Shown here one piece after another: positions 1 to 7,754 of a stretch of DNA of 64,000 nt. How positions within the stretch are numbered: position 1 is the first letter of the stretch; every line of letters starts with the position of its first letter. The notes under the pieces were generated by a model. That model was not told the DNA's origin. It saw only the letters and a program-made list of their open reading frames with translations, and searched no databases. A program made the position numbers and the translations under genes. The stretch is from Oscillospiraceae bacterium (GTDB lineage Bacteria > Bacillota > Clostridia > Oscillospirales > Oscillospiraceae): NCBI GenBank assembly GCA_009780235.1, contig WRAK01000005.1, forward strand, positions 32,441 to 96,440, written 5' to 3'.

Positions 1-708
1 AGCGGGGGGAAGACCTCGCTGCTGTTTCGGCTGGCGGATGAGAATCGGGGGCGGCGGGTGCTGGTCTCGACGACGACGAAGATGTTTATGCCCCATGTAG
101 GGGTGGGGTCATCCCGTCCGTGCTCCGCCGCGGGGGCGGTTGATTGGGATATTTCCGATGCGGGAGACGGCGGACGGCCAATGGCCGCCCCTACAGCAGG
201 GATTCATTTATTGCACGGCGGAAAGTTGGGTGAGAAAATTATCGCCCCGCCGCCGGGACAACTTGCGCTTGCCTGTGCGGACGCGGAACTGGCTCTGCTG
301 GAGTGTGACGGGTCAAAGGGTTTGCCGCTCAAGGGCTGGGCGGCGTATGAGCCTGTGGTGCCGAATTTTGTGACGGTGACGGTCGGTGTATTGCCGCTCT
401 GGGCGGTTGGGCAGGCTGTCGGCCCCGAGCTTGTGCATCGGGTGGAGTTGTTTTGTGCGCTGACCGGGGCGGAAATCGGGGAGCCTGTGACACCCGCGCA
501 TTTGGCCGCCGTGATCGGGCATCCCGCAGGACTCTTCCGGGAAACGCAGGGGCGGCGGGTATTGTTTTTGAACTATCGGCAGGGCGAGCCGGGGCCGGAG
601 TTGGCTGAAGCTTTGGTGAAGATACTGCCCCCCGCCGTGCGGCAGGGTTTGGATGCCGTTTTGGCCGGGGATGTGCATAGCGGCACGGTGCGGAGGATAG
701 AACTATGA
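1..708 (+). CDS. yqeC: Selenium-dependent hydroxylase accessory protein YqeC (5' truncated)
   Basis: The reading frame is open from the first base, so the N-terminus lies outside the window; 235 residues are visible. The visible start is the tail of a Walker A loop (SGGKTS), followed by the VSTTTKM motif and later ECDGSKGLPLK and EPVVP, the pattern of the YqeC family. YqeC proteins accompany selenium-dependent molybdenum hydroxylases and are thought to help maturation of the Se/Mo cofactor. The stop overlaps the mocA start (ATGA at 705-708), and a Se-type molybdenum hydroxylase follows. Residues about 33-65 are encoded by a copy of the dispersed palindromic repeat, still in frame, which is unusual and may be a tolerated insertion or a replacement of a variable loop. 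Confidence 0.85.
   Translation, partial: SGGKTSLLFRLADENRGRRVLVSTTTKMFMPHVGVGSSRPCSAAGAVDWDISDAGDGGRPMAAPTAGIHLLHGGKLGEKIIAPPPGQLALACADAELALLECDGSKGLPLKGWAAYEPVVPNFVTVTVGVLPLWAVGQAVGPELVHRVELFCALTGAEIGEPVTPAHLAAVIGHPAGLFRETQGRRVLFLNYRQGEPGPELAEALVKILPPAVRQGLDAVLAGDVHSGTVRRIEL
97..194. repeat. GTAGGG...CCCTAC palindromic element inside yqeC
   Basis: A 98-bp copy of the dispersed family starts GTAGGGGTGGGGTCATCC and ends GGCCAATGGCCGCCCCTAC. The same ends occur in intergenic copies, for example 1489-1536 and 60820-60844. Here it sits within an open reading frame and encodes a Gly/Ala/Pro-rich stretch between the TTTKM motif and the GGKLGEK segment of YqeC. Confidence 0.85.
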
Positions 709-1295
709 GGGCGACAACTGCCATCATCTTAGCTGCCGGGCTGTCGTCCCGCATGGGGGCGCAAAAACTACTGCTTCCCGTGGGCGGGAAGCCGATGTTA
801 CAGCATGGCTTGGATTTGGTGGAGTCGATGGACTTCACCCGGTGTGTACTGGTGACGACACCGGAGGTCGCGTCGGGCGTAGGCACGGGGGCGGAGATTG
901 TCATCAACCCCGCGCCCGAGGCGGGGCAGAGCGGTAGTGTGCGCTTGGGTGTCCTCGCCGCCGCGCCGGGGGACAGCCTGCTTTTTCTTACGGGTGACCA
1001 GCCGTTTTTGGATGCGGCGACCTTGGCGGCGATTTTGGCGGCGGATGACGGCGAGAGCATCGTCTATCCCGTGGGGCCGGACGGGATGCCGAGGAGTCCC
1101 GTGTTGTTCGGGGCGAAGTTTCGGGAGGAGTTGCTCTCGCTGCAAGGCGACGAGGGCGGTCGGCAGATTCGGCGGCGGTATCCGGCGGCCTGTCGGGCGG
1201 TGCGAGTTACGGATGAGCGGGTTTTGGCGGATATTGATACGCCGAGGGAGTATGACAGGGTCAATTCCCCTCCTTCGGAGGGGTGGCAGGCGTAG
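705..1295 (+). CDS. mocA: Molybdenum cofactor cytidylyltransferase (MocA-like)
   Basis: This 196-residue protein has the nucleotidyltransferase signature LAAGLSSRMGAQKLLLPVGG at the N-terminus (residues about 9-28), the metal-binding GDQPF motif near residue 105, the substrate-loop motif PRSPVLF near 128, and a C-terminal DIDTPREYD motif. These are features of MocA/MobA-like enzymes that add CMP to molybdopterin for xanthine-dehydrogenase-type enzymes. It overlaps yqeC by four bases, which suggests translational coupling, and precedes the molybdenum hydroxylase. The last ten codons (NSPPSEGWQA) and the stop are supplied by a family-B repeat starting near 1263, so the natural end of the protein was probably at about DRV. 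Confidence 0.88.
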   Translation: MRATTAIILAAGLSSRMGAQKLLLPVGGKPMLQHGLDLVESMDFTRCVLVTTPEVASGVGTGAEIVINPAPEAGQSGSVRLGVLAAAPGDSLLFLTGDQPFLDAATLAAILAADDGESIVYPVGPDGMPRSPVLFGAKFREELLSLQGDEGGRQIRRRYPAACRAVRVTDERVLADIDTPREYDRVNSPPSEGWQA

Positions 1296-1866
1296 CCTGA
1301 CGGGGTGGTCTTGCGGGGCGCATATGTTGTAGGGAGCGGTGCCCTCGACGCCCCGCATACCATACACGCAATACCACGGGGCGGCGAGGATGCCGTGCCC
1401 TACACAAAGGTCAAGGGTACCACCCTACCCCTTCGGTGAGGGGAATTTGCACGAGACGATGCGGGTAGCATTCTACAATGTACAACGTGTAGGGGCGCGC
1501 ATTGCGCGTCCGCGGACGGCCAATGGCCGCCCCTACAACCAACACCGTAAATTTCTGCTGTTATACGGGATACCGGAGGACGCCGCCCCCCACAAAGGCA
1601 ATGGGCGCACAAAGCCTCCCTCGCAAGCGAGGGAGGTGGCCGCCGTAGGCGGTCGGAGGGAGTACAGGCGCATACATTTTCTGCGGAAAATGTATAAGTC
1701 CGCCTAAGGCGGACGATGTGCTTTCGAAAGGGGACTTGTCTCCCTTCGACCTTCCCCCCGGCCTCCGGCGGCACCAAGGTCAAGGGCACCACCCCACCGC
1801 CTGCGGCGGCACCCCTCCAAGGAGGGGAATTTGGAAAAAGACGGGCGGGATGACCCCGCCCCTACA
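1263..1866. repeat. Cluster of dispersed repeats between mocA and xdh
   Basis: This stretch holds no convincing gene; it is built of repeat families. Family B arms (AATTCCCCTCC...GGGGTGGT) at 1263-1310 and its inverted partner at 1404-1447 flank a GTAGGG...CCCTAC element at 1329-1403. Another GTAGGG element is at 1489-1536. A GCCTCCCTCGC hairpin type is at 1611-1660. A longer family D unit (GGCGCATACATTTTCTGCGG...) at about 1665-1790 recurs at 32658-32790. A second family-B copy is at about 1795-1832 and a half element GGGCGGGATGACCCCGCCCCTAC at about 1842-1865. The sequence immediately before xdh supplies its ribosome binding site. Confidence 0.8.
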
Positions 1867-1882
1867 ATGGAGGAAGCGCATC

Positions 1883-4453
1883 ATGAATACATTTTTTGTC
1901 AACAACCAAAAAGTCCAATGCGAGGACGGCACCAAGCCCCTGCTCGACTTCTTGCGGGACGACCTCGCGCTCACGGGCACCAAGCGGGGCTGTGACGGCG
2001 GGGCCTGCGGGACTTGTATGGTCAACGTGGACGACAAGGCGGTCAAAGCCTGCGTCCCGAAGGCGGCGAGCCTCTTGGACAAGCGGATTGTCACCATTGA
2101 GGGGCTGTCTGACCGGGAAAAAGCGGTGTACGCCTATGCCTTTTCCAAGACGGGGGCGGTGCAGTGCGGATTTTGCATCCCCGGCATGGTGATGAGCGCG
2201 CGGGCTTTGCTGCTCAAGACGCCCGATCCGAGTTCTGCCGAGGTGCGGCAGGCGATTCGGGGCAATATCTGCCGCTGTACGGGCTATGTGAAGATTGAAG
2301 ATGCCATCCGGTTGGCCGCCCGCCTGCTTCGTGACAGAACGGAAGTGCCGGAGACGGTGTTCACCGGACGTGTGGGTGAGGATTTCTTCCGTGTAGACGC
2401 GGTGGAAAAGACGCTCGGCACGGGCATCTATGTGGATGACATGACGGTAGACGGCATGGTCTATGCCGGGGCATTGCGCACAAAATACCCGCGGGCAAAA
2501 GTGCTGTCGATTGACGACACACGGGCGATGGCGCATCCCGATGCAATCCGCATCATTACGGCGGCGGATATCCCGGGGAAGAACACGGTCGGGCATCTGG
2601 TGCAAGACCAGGACACGCTCATCGAAGTCGGCGCGGTGACTACATATGTGGGCGACGCCGTGGCAATCGCCGTCGTGCGGCGGCAGGAGGCTTTGCAGGA
2701 AGTGCTCGGGCTGATTGACGTGGCGTATGAGGAACTGATCCCGATGGCAAGTCCGACGGAGGCTTTGGCCGACGGCGCGCCCTTGGTGCAACCTCGGATG
2801 GGGAGCAACATCCTGCGGCAGGAGCAAATCCGCCGTGGGGCTCCGGACGCGGCACTTGCGAACTCGGCGCATGTGGTGACACGGCAGTACTCCGTGCCGT
2901 TTACGGAACACGCCTTTATGGAGCCGGAGTGTGCGATTGCCATGCCCGAGGGCGAGGGCGTGCGGCTCTACACGGGCGGGCAGAGCATCTACGATGAGCA
3001 GCATCAGATTGCGATTGTGCTGGGGCTGCCGGAGGAGAAAGTCCACGTCATCAGCTGCTTGGTTGGCGGCGGGTTCGGCGGCAAGGAGGACTTGAGCTGT
3101 CAGCACCATGCGGCTTTAGCGGCGTATCTGACGGGCTTGCCCGTGAAGATTCGCTTTTCCCGTGCGGAGAGCCTCATTGTCCACCCAAAGCGGCACGCGA
3201 TGGAAATTGAAATGACCACTGGCTGTGATGAAAATGGGAAAATCACCGCCATGAAAGCGAAGATCGTCTCGGATTCGGGGGCCTTTGCGTCCCTCGGCGG
3301 GCCTGTGCTGCAACGGGCTTGCACCCACGCGGGCGGACCGTATAATTTTCAGGATATCGAAGTGCAGGGCACGGCGGTGTATACGAACAACGTCCCCGCC
3401 GGGGCGTTTCGCGGCTTCGGCGTGACGCAGTCGGCCTTTGCGATGGAGGGCAATCTGACGCTTCTCGCCGAGATGGTCGGCATCTCGCCTTGGGAGATTC
3501 GTCACCGCAACGCCATCCGTCCGGGGCAGGTGCTGCCGAACGGGCAGATTGCGGACGAGTCCACCGCTCTTGTCGAGTGCTTGGAGGCCGTGCGGGAAGT
3601 CTACGAGGCGGCACCCTATGCGGGGATTGCGAGTTGCTTTAAAAATGCGGGCCTCGGCGTCGGTGTGCCGGACATCGGGCGGTGTATCGTCTCGGTGGAG
3701 GACGGCAAAGTCCGCGTGCGCTCCAGCGCGGCCTGTATCGGGCAGGGGATGGCCACGGTGCTCGTGCAGATGGCCTGTGAGACGCTTGCAATGCCGCCGG
3801 AGATGATAGTCTGCGAAGTGCCTGACACGGCACGGACGCCGAACTCAGGGACGACGACGGCATCCCGCCAGACGGTGTTCAGCGGAGAGGCGGCTGTGCG
3901 GGCGTGTCAGCTTTTAAAAGCAGAGCTGGACAGCGGCCGGAGCTTGGCCGATTTGGAGGGCAAAGAGTTCTATGCCGAGTTCAAGCCGGAGACCGACCCC
4001 ATCGGCAGTCCGAAGCCGAACCCGGTGAGCCATGTGGCCTACGGCTTCGCCTGTCAAGTGGTCACGCTTGATGAGACGGGCAAGGTGGAAAAAGTCACCG
4101 CCGCCTATGACGTGGGGACGCTGGTGAACCCCCGTGCCGCCGAGAGCCAAATCGAGGGCGGCATTGCGATGGGCCTCGGGTACGCGCTTACGGAGGATTT
4201 CCCTGTGGCGGGCGGGTATCCGCAGACGGCCTATGCCAAACTCGGCATCTGGCGGGCGACGGATGTGCCGCCGATTGACGTGACTTTCGTCAAAGGGCCG
4301 GAGGTGAACGAGGCGGCTTATGGGTCTAAGGGCGTCGGTGAACTTGCGACGATTCCCACGGCTCCTGCGGTGGCGGGGGCGTATTATAAGTTGGACGGCG
4401 TGTTTCGGCAGAAGCTGCCGATGGACGGGACGGTGTATCGGAAAGGGAAGTAG
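1883..4453 (+). CDS. Selenium-dependent molybdenum hydroxylase, xanthine dehydrogenase-like (fused Fe-S and Mo subunits)
   Basis: The start is ATG 1883 with GGAGGA eight bases upstream; the frame is open further upstream but only through repeats. The 856-residue protein begins with a [2Fe-2S] domain (Cys37, 42, 45, 57) and a second Fe-S domain with CGFC (95-98) and CRC (130-132), then runs directly into the molybdopterin-binding subunit: GGGFGGKE near 396, AFRGFGVTQ near 508 and the catalytic-Glu motif GVGE near 818. There is no FAD domain. One-chain Fe-S/Mo enzymes of this layout belong to the XdhD / selenium-dependent xanthine dehydrogenase group that hydroxylates purines in anaerobes. The flanking yqeC, mocA and selenium genes support a Se/Mo cofactor; substrate (xanthine, hypoxanthine or urate) is inferred. 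The electron acceptor is not visible. Confidence 0.88.
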   Translation: MNTFFVNNQKVQCEDGTKPLLDFLRDDLALTGTKRGCDGGACGTCMVNVDDKAVKACVPKAASLLDKRIVTIEGLSDREKAVYAYAFSKTGAVQCGFCIPGMVMSARALLLKTPDPSSAEVRQAIRGNICRCTGYVKIEDAIRLAARLLRDRTEVPETVFTGRVGEDFFRVDAVEKTLGTGIYVDDMTVDGMVYAGALRTKYPRAKVLSIDDTRAMAHPDAIRIITAADIPGKNTVGHLVQDQDTLIEVGAVTTYVGDAVAIAVVRRQEALQEVLGLIDVAYEELIPMASPTEALADGAPLVQPRMGSNILRQEQIRRGAPDAALANSAHVVTRQYSVPFTEHAFMEPECAIAMPEGEGVRLYTGGQSIYDEQHQIAIVLGLPEEKVHVISCLVGGGFGGKEDLSCQHHAALAAYLTGLPVKIRFSRAESLIVHPKRHAMEIEMTTGCDENGKITAMKAKIVSDSGAFASLGGPVLQRACTHAGGPYNFQDIEVQGTAVYTNNVPAGAFRGFGVTQSAFAMEGNLTLLAEMVGISPWEIRHRNAIRPGQVLPNGQIADESTALVECLEAVREVYEAAPYAGIASCFKNAGLGVGVPDIGRCIVSVEDGKVRVRSSAACIGQGMATVLVQMACETLAMPPEMIVCEVPDTARTPNSGTTTASRQTVFSGEAAVRACQLLKAELDSGRSLADLEGKEFYAEFKPETDPIGSPKPNPVSHVAYGFACQVVTLDETGKVEKVTAAYDVGTLVNPRAAESQIEGGIAMGLGYALTEDFPVAGGYPQTAYAKLGIWRATDVPPIDVTFVKGPEVNEAAYGSKGVGELATIPTAPAVAGAYYKLDGVFRQKLPMDGTVYRKGK

Positions 4454-4454
4454 A

Positions 4455-4722
4455 GTAGGGGCGGCCATTTGGCCGCCCTTTGCTTTGCTTCGTAGGGGCG
4501 ACCGGGGTCGGTTGCCCCTACGACGTACGTCGTATGTACCGCATATGCACCTCAAGTCGCGAAGCCTCCTTTTCCAAAGGAGGTGGCAGGCGTAGCCTGA
4601 CGGAGGATTTGTAGGTTCTATTGCCGACATTGCAAAAATGAGAATCCTCAGTCGCCTGCGGCGACAGCTCTTTCGGAGAGGGAGCCCAAGGGCAGGGGCG
4701 GCCACACGGAGCCGCCCCTACG
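4455..4722. repeat. Repeat cluster downstream of xdh
   Basis: Non-coding. It contains GTAGGGGCGGCCATTTGGCCGCCC (4455-4480), a GTAGGGGCGACC...GGTTGCCCCTAC palindrome (about 4491-4521), a family-B-like unit with CAAAGGAGGTGGCAGGCGTAG (about 4570-4610), and a GGGGCGGCC...GGCCGCCCCTAC type element near 4694-4722. Such strong hairpins between convergent genes could also act as transcription barriers, but no clean T-tract terminator is seen. Confidence 0.75.
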
Positions 4723-4773
4723 CCGGACAAAAAACAGGGCAGACACAAAGTATGCCTCTGCAACATGCGATTC

Positions 4774-5655
4774 CTACTCCACCAACTGCTTCAGCCCCGG
4801 TGTGCGCTCAAACAGCCCCAGCAGCACGGCGACGAAGTACACATACACGGTGTCCACCAGCAGCGACGCTACGGCCCGCGGAATCCATACGGTGACTATC
4901 GGGATGGCGGGCCAGAAGATGGGTTGGAGGACGAACGTATTGAGCGTTGATACGAACAGCCCCGACACCAAGATGGTGACGGTGAGCGGCAGGAGTTTTT
5001 CAAACTGTCCCTCTTTGACAAGCCATTTGGAGAAAGCCAGTTCGATGCCAATCAGGAGCAGCGCAAACCCGGCGGCGGCCAGGAAGCCCCAAGTGACGGC
5101 GGCTCGCATTCCGGCGAGGGCGTCGTTCGGGGAGCTTGCGCCCTGTGTGCGCTCGACCAGAACACGGCTGATGAAGTGCATGTTGCTCGTGTCGATCGCT
5201 TCGGGGTCAAGGCCGTCATAGAAAGTGGCACCGAGGCCGTCGGCACTGAGAAAGGCCATGTTTGCAAGTCCGAAAGCGAGCAAAATGACGGCGAAGGTCA
5301 GAATGCAGATGCGCAAAACAAGGCGGCTTCTGCCTTGCAGGCCGCGCCAGAGGAATCCGCGCAGCAGACCGCCGACGGTGACGACGACCGTCATCCACGG
5401 GAGGAAAGTACCTGTCGACAGTAGGAAGAAGCCCAAAAGGTCAAACAATCCGGCGGCGATTGCGCCGTAGACGGGGCCGAAGAGAATGGCGGGCAGGATG
5501 GCGAAAATCGTGCCGGGGTTAATGCGGTGGCCGTTTGCGCCGTAGATGGGGAGATAGAACGTGGCGGCGAACCGCAGTACCAGCGCGATGCTGAGGAGAA
5601 TTGCCGTGATGGTGATTCGGCGGGTGTGGAGCGATGACTTGGATAAATTGGACAT
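4774..5655 (-). CDS. folT: Folate-type ECF transporter S component
   Basis: The start ATG (5655-5653) follows AGGAGG; a longer open frame upstream is riboswitch RNA, not protein. The 293-residue protein is very hydrophobic with about six membrane segments, and the motif INPGTIFAILPAILFGPVYGAIAAG is typical of FolT-like substrate-binding (S) components of energy-coupling-factor transporters. It would bind folate at the membrane and work with shared EcfA/EcfT subunits encoded elsewhere. The tetrahydrofolate riboswitch directly upstream (5728-5845) is the strongest evidence for the folate assignment. It is longer than classical FolT (about 170-180 residues) because of extended loops near residues 120-190. 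Folate carries the one-carbon units released in purine breakdown, which may explain its place here. Confidence 0.8.
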   Translation of the reverse strand: MSNLSKSSLHTRRITITAILLSIALVLRFAATFYLPIYGANGHRINPGTIFAILPAILFGPVYGAIAAGLFDLLGFFLLSTGTFLPWMTVVVTVGGLLRGFLWRGLQGRSRLVLRICILTFAVILLAFGLANMAFLSADGLGATFYDGLDPEAIDTSNMHFISRVLVERTQGASSPNDALAGMRAAVTWGFLAAAGFALLLIGIELAFSKWLVKEGQFEKLLPLTVTILVSGLFVSTLNTFVLQPIFWPAIPIVTVWIPRAVASLLVDTVYVYFVAVLLGLFERTPGLKQLVE

Positions 5656-5662
5656 GAAAAAA

Positions 5663-5698
5663 CCTCCTGTTATGCAGGCACGGCTACATAACGGGAGG
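5663..5698 (-). promoter_or_regulatory. RBS-sequestering hairpin (riboswitch expression platform)
   Basis: On the minus strand CCTCC-C-GTTATG (5698-5687) can pair with CATAAC-A-GGAGG (5674-5663), burying the folT Shine-Dalgarno sequence. It lies between the riboswitch aptamer and the start codon, so ligand control is probably at translation initiation. A further CATGCG...CGCATG hairpin lies between it and the aptamer. Confidence 0.65.
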
Positions 5699-5727
5699 CA
5701 TGCGGAAATATCGCATGACTGCGTATG

Positions 5728-5845
5728 CAGCAGCGGGATGCGAACCTTGCACCGTGCGTATGTTACGCTTCGTCCCGCTGACAACTCCCCGTTCAGCGGA
5801 CACTAGAGCACCGATTCGGTGCAACGCACAAAGTTCTACTCTGCT
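5728..5845 (-). promoter_or_regulatory. Tetrahydrofolate (THF) riboswitch
   Basis: Read on the minus strand this contains GCAGAGTAG, P2 strands GAACTTTG (5836-5829) and CAAGGTTC (5749-5742), the junction GCGTT...AGTG, a P3 hairpin GTCCGCTG...CAGCGGGAC with loop AACGGGGAG, then ACGAAGCG, CGGTGCAA and TTCGCATCCCGCTGC. The order and junction sequences match the known THF-I class remembered from folT leaders, and the loop-junction pseudoknot is kept with changed bases (CGGGG with TCCCG). Unusually, a 15-nt hairpin GCACCGAATCGGTGC (5822-5808) interrupts the conserved GCGTTAAGTG junction. Confidence 0.82.
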
Positions 5846-5907
5846 TTATTGTAGGCAGACACAGGGTCTACTCCTACAATCAACTCTAACATGGACGCTT
5901 TGGGATG

Positions 5908-6156
5908 TCAAGCATATGGCGTGATTTCATCGCCGATTTTTTGGTAGATAGTGTCAATCGGTACATCTGCGGCTTGGAGGGCCGCGTTGGCCGTCTCCAA
6001 CTGCTGAGGCGGGAGGCGGAGGACGATGCCGCATTGGGCGGACAGAGCTTCGGGCATGGGCATAACTTTGGCGTCCAGCCCTGCGGTGAGCAAGATGCGC
6101 TCGGCCTTGATGGCGGTGCGGGTGGAGAGGAAGGTGAACAGCACTTCTTCGGACAT
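5908..6156 (-). CDS. DUF3343 protein, putative Se/S carrier-like
   Basis: An 82-residue protein with AAGGAG before its ATG. The sequence FTFLSTRTAIKAERILL followed by VMPMPEALSAQCGIVLRLP matches the DUF3343 family, small proteins with one conserved Cys (in the QCG motif) that often neighbour selenium-metabolism genes and are proposed to carry selenium or sulfur. It lies between yedF and the folT riboswitch on the minus strand. Delivery of selenium to the molybdenum hydroxylase is inference from context. Confidence 0.8.
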   Translation of the reverse strand: MSEEVLFTFLSTRTAIKAERILLTAGLDAKVMPMPEALSAQCGIVLRLPPQQLETANAALQAADVPIDTIYQKIGDEITPYA

Positions 6157-6235
6157 GGTTGCTCCTTTGGTCGCAATGTAGGATTTAGAGTTTAGAATGC
6201 AGAATGAACGGTCAAGGGCGGGGGGCTTGCAATCG

Positions 6236-6571
6236 TTATAGTTGGATTAGGTTTTCGGACGCTTGCATCGTTTTGACAATCTCCGGCATATTGGAGATTT
6301 CACCCACGGCGGGGGTGATGCCGTAGTAGTTTGTGCAGGTACCGCAAGATAGGATGCGAGTGCCGCGCTCGGCCAGAGTTTGGAGGTCGCAGAGCGTGTT
6401 TGTATCGGGGGCGGTCAGGGTTACGCCGCTGTTGAAGAGGAGGAGGGTGTGCGGCGGCGTGTCTGATTGGGTCAGGGTGTGGAGGAAGCTTTTTAGGAGG
6501 ATTTCGCCGAGGCCGTCAGAGCCTTGGCCCATGGTTGTGCCGCCGATGGCAATGGTGGTGGGTGGTGTCAT
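6236..6571 (-). CDS. yedF: YedF-type selenium metabolism protein, DsrE-like domain only
   Basis: The 111-residue product has the features of the C-terminal DsrE-like half of sulfurtransferase-like selenium metabolism protein YedF: FNSGVTLT, LSCGTCTNYYGI with a Cys pair, and VGEISNMPEIV. Typical YedF is about 200 residues with an N-terminal TusA/SirA domain; that domain is missing here and not seen in neighbouring frames, so this is either a natural single-domain form or a trimmed gene. It heads the minus-strand group yedF, DUF3343, folT and lies back to back with the deacetylase gene. A role in selenium delivery is known only by association. Confidence 0.82.
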   Translation of the reverse strand: MTPPTTIAIGGTTMGQGSDGLGEILLKSFLHTLTQSDTPPHTLLLFNSGVTLTAPDTNTLCDLQTLAERGTRILSCGTCTNYYGITPAVGEISNMPEIVKTMQASENLIQL

Positions 6572-6663
6572 GGGGATGATTCCTTTCTATGGTTCATTGC
6601 CTGCCAGTATAGCATATTTCCCCCGTTTTGTCCCATACTATCCGAAAACGGAGGCCGGAAACC

Positions 6664-7479
6664 ATGAGAAAAATTTGTATCTGCTTCGCCATCATAGGGC
6701 TTTTGCTATGCACACCTATCCTCGAAGCGCAAGCCGTACCTGAGAACGTCCAAGTACCCGTCATCATGTACCACAGCCTTGCCGGGGCGGGGGCGAATAC
6801 GTCTATCAGCGGGGCGGAGTTTGAGGCGGATTTGCAATATTTGCAGGAGATGGGCTACCAGTCGGTGACGCTTGCGGATTTGGCGGGTTTCGTACACCAC
6901 GGCACAGATTTGCCAGAACGGCCTGTGGTGCTGACCTTTGACGACGGGTACTGGAACAACTATTCCGTCGGGCTGCCCTTGGCGCAGAAGTATAGTATGC
7001 CCATCGTAATCTCCGTTATCGGCAAGGACACGGAGATTTGGAGTGAGATTCCGTCTACGGATTTACAGCACGGGCATGTGACGTGGGATCAGATTCGGGA
7101 GATGGCGGCATCGGGCCTTGTCGAGATCGCCAACCACACTTGGGATTTGCACAAACACGCAGACGGACGCAAAGGCGCGGCGATTCGGCCTGGAGAGGAT
7201 GCGGCGGATTATCGAATGGTGTTGCAGGAGGACGCGGGCAAATTGCAACGGCTCCTCACCGAGCGGTGCGGGGTTATGCCGATTGCGTTTGTGTACCCCT
7301 TCGGCCGGATGTGCGACGAGGCGGAGGCGATTTTGGGGGAGATGGGCTTTTTGGCGACCTTGTCTTGTCGGGATGGGGTGAATGCGATTGTGCGGGGGGA
7401 CGGGGCGTGTTTGTTTGGGTTGCGGCGGTTTGAGCGTACACCGGGACGGGGCGCGCAGGGGATTTTGGAGGGGGTGTAG
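6664..7479 (+). CDS. Secreted polysaccharide deacetylase (NodB domain)
   Basis: The chosen ATG at 6664 follows GGAGG and begins a clear signal peptide (MRKICICF..., hydrophobic to about residue 22, AQA cleavage). The 271-residue protein carries carbohydrate esterase 4 motifs: VIMYHSL, TFDDGYWNN (catalytic Asp and metal Asp), NHTWDLH with the two metal-binding His, and VYPFGRM. It should remove acetyl groups from cell-wall or external polysaccharide outside the membrane. It stands alone between divergent yedF and the ABC exporter; no substrate clue is visible. Confidence 0.88.
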   Translation: MRKICICFAIIGLLLCTPILEAQAVPENVQVPVIMYHSLAGAGANTSISGAEFEADLQYLQEMGYQSVTLADLAGFVHHGTDLPERPVVLTFDDGYWNNYSVGLPLAQKYSMPIVISVIGKDTEIWSEIPSTDLQHGHVTWDQIREMAASGLVEIANHTWDLHKHADGRKGAAIRPGEDAADYRMVLQEDAGKLQRLLTERCGVMPIAFVYPFGRMCDEAEAILGEMGFLATLSCRDGVNAIVRGDGACLFGLRRFERTPGRGAQGILEGV

Positions 7480-7638
7480 GGGTTGGTTTTGCTTGAGGTG
7501 TAAAGTATCAGAGTTCACTATGACTTTAAGAAAAACGAATCTGATGAGAAGAAACCGAGCGAAAGCATTGAGGCAGAGCAACAGCGTGTGCAAAATTAAG
7601 TTTCCGGCCCGGAAAACCCATAAATTTGTGCAAATAGG

Positions 7639-7672
7639 TTATGCCGTCCGCTTACGGACGGCATAATTCTTT
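7639..7672 (+). terminator. Strong hairpin terminator
   Basis: TTATGCCGTCCG and CGGACGGCATAA form a 12-bp stem with a four-base loop (CTTA) followed by TTCTTTG. It lies 160 bp after the deacetylase and before the ABC exporter promoter. The rest of 7480-7638 shows no gene. Short direct repeats GTGCAAAATT occur on both sides of the hairpin. Confidence 0.6.
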
Positions 7673-7685
7673 GTGCAAAATTCCC

Positions 7686-7715
7686 CTGACATTTTCCGTG
7701 AAAACATGGTATTCT
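7686..7715 (+). promoter_or_regulatory. Promoter of the ABC exporter operon
   Basis: CTGACA (7686-7691), an 18-bp spacer and TATTCT (7710-7715), 40 bp before the first start codon of the exporter. Confidence 0.5.
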
Positions 7716-7754
7716 ATTACTCGATTGTATGATATAAGCAGAACGGAGGAACTT

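Noticed and set aside
1718..1882. N-terminal extension of the xanthine dehydrogenase-like protein
   Set aside because: The extra 55 codons are read from repeat sequence; the Fe-S domain begins right after ATG 1883, which has a good ribosome site.
1862..3109. 415-codon minus-strand open frame
   Set aside because: Antisense shadow of the xanthine dehydrogenase-like gene, His/Arg-rich and without motifs.
5656..5784. N-terminal extension of the folate transporter protein
   Set aside because: The open frame is part of the THF riboswitch and its expression platform; the real ATG at 5655 has AGGAGG.
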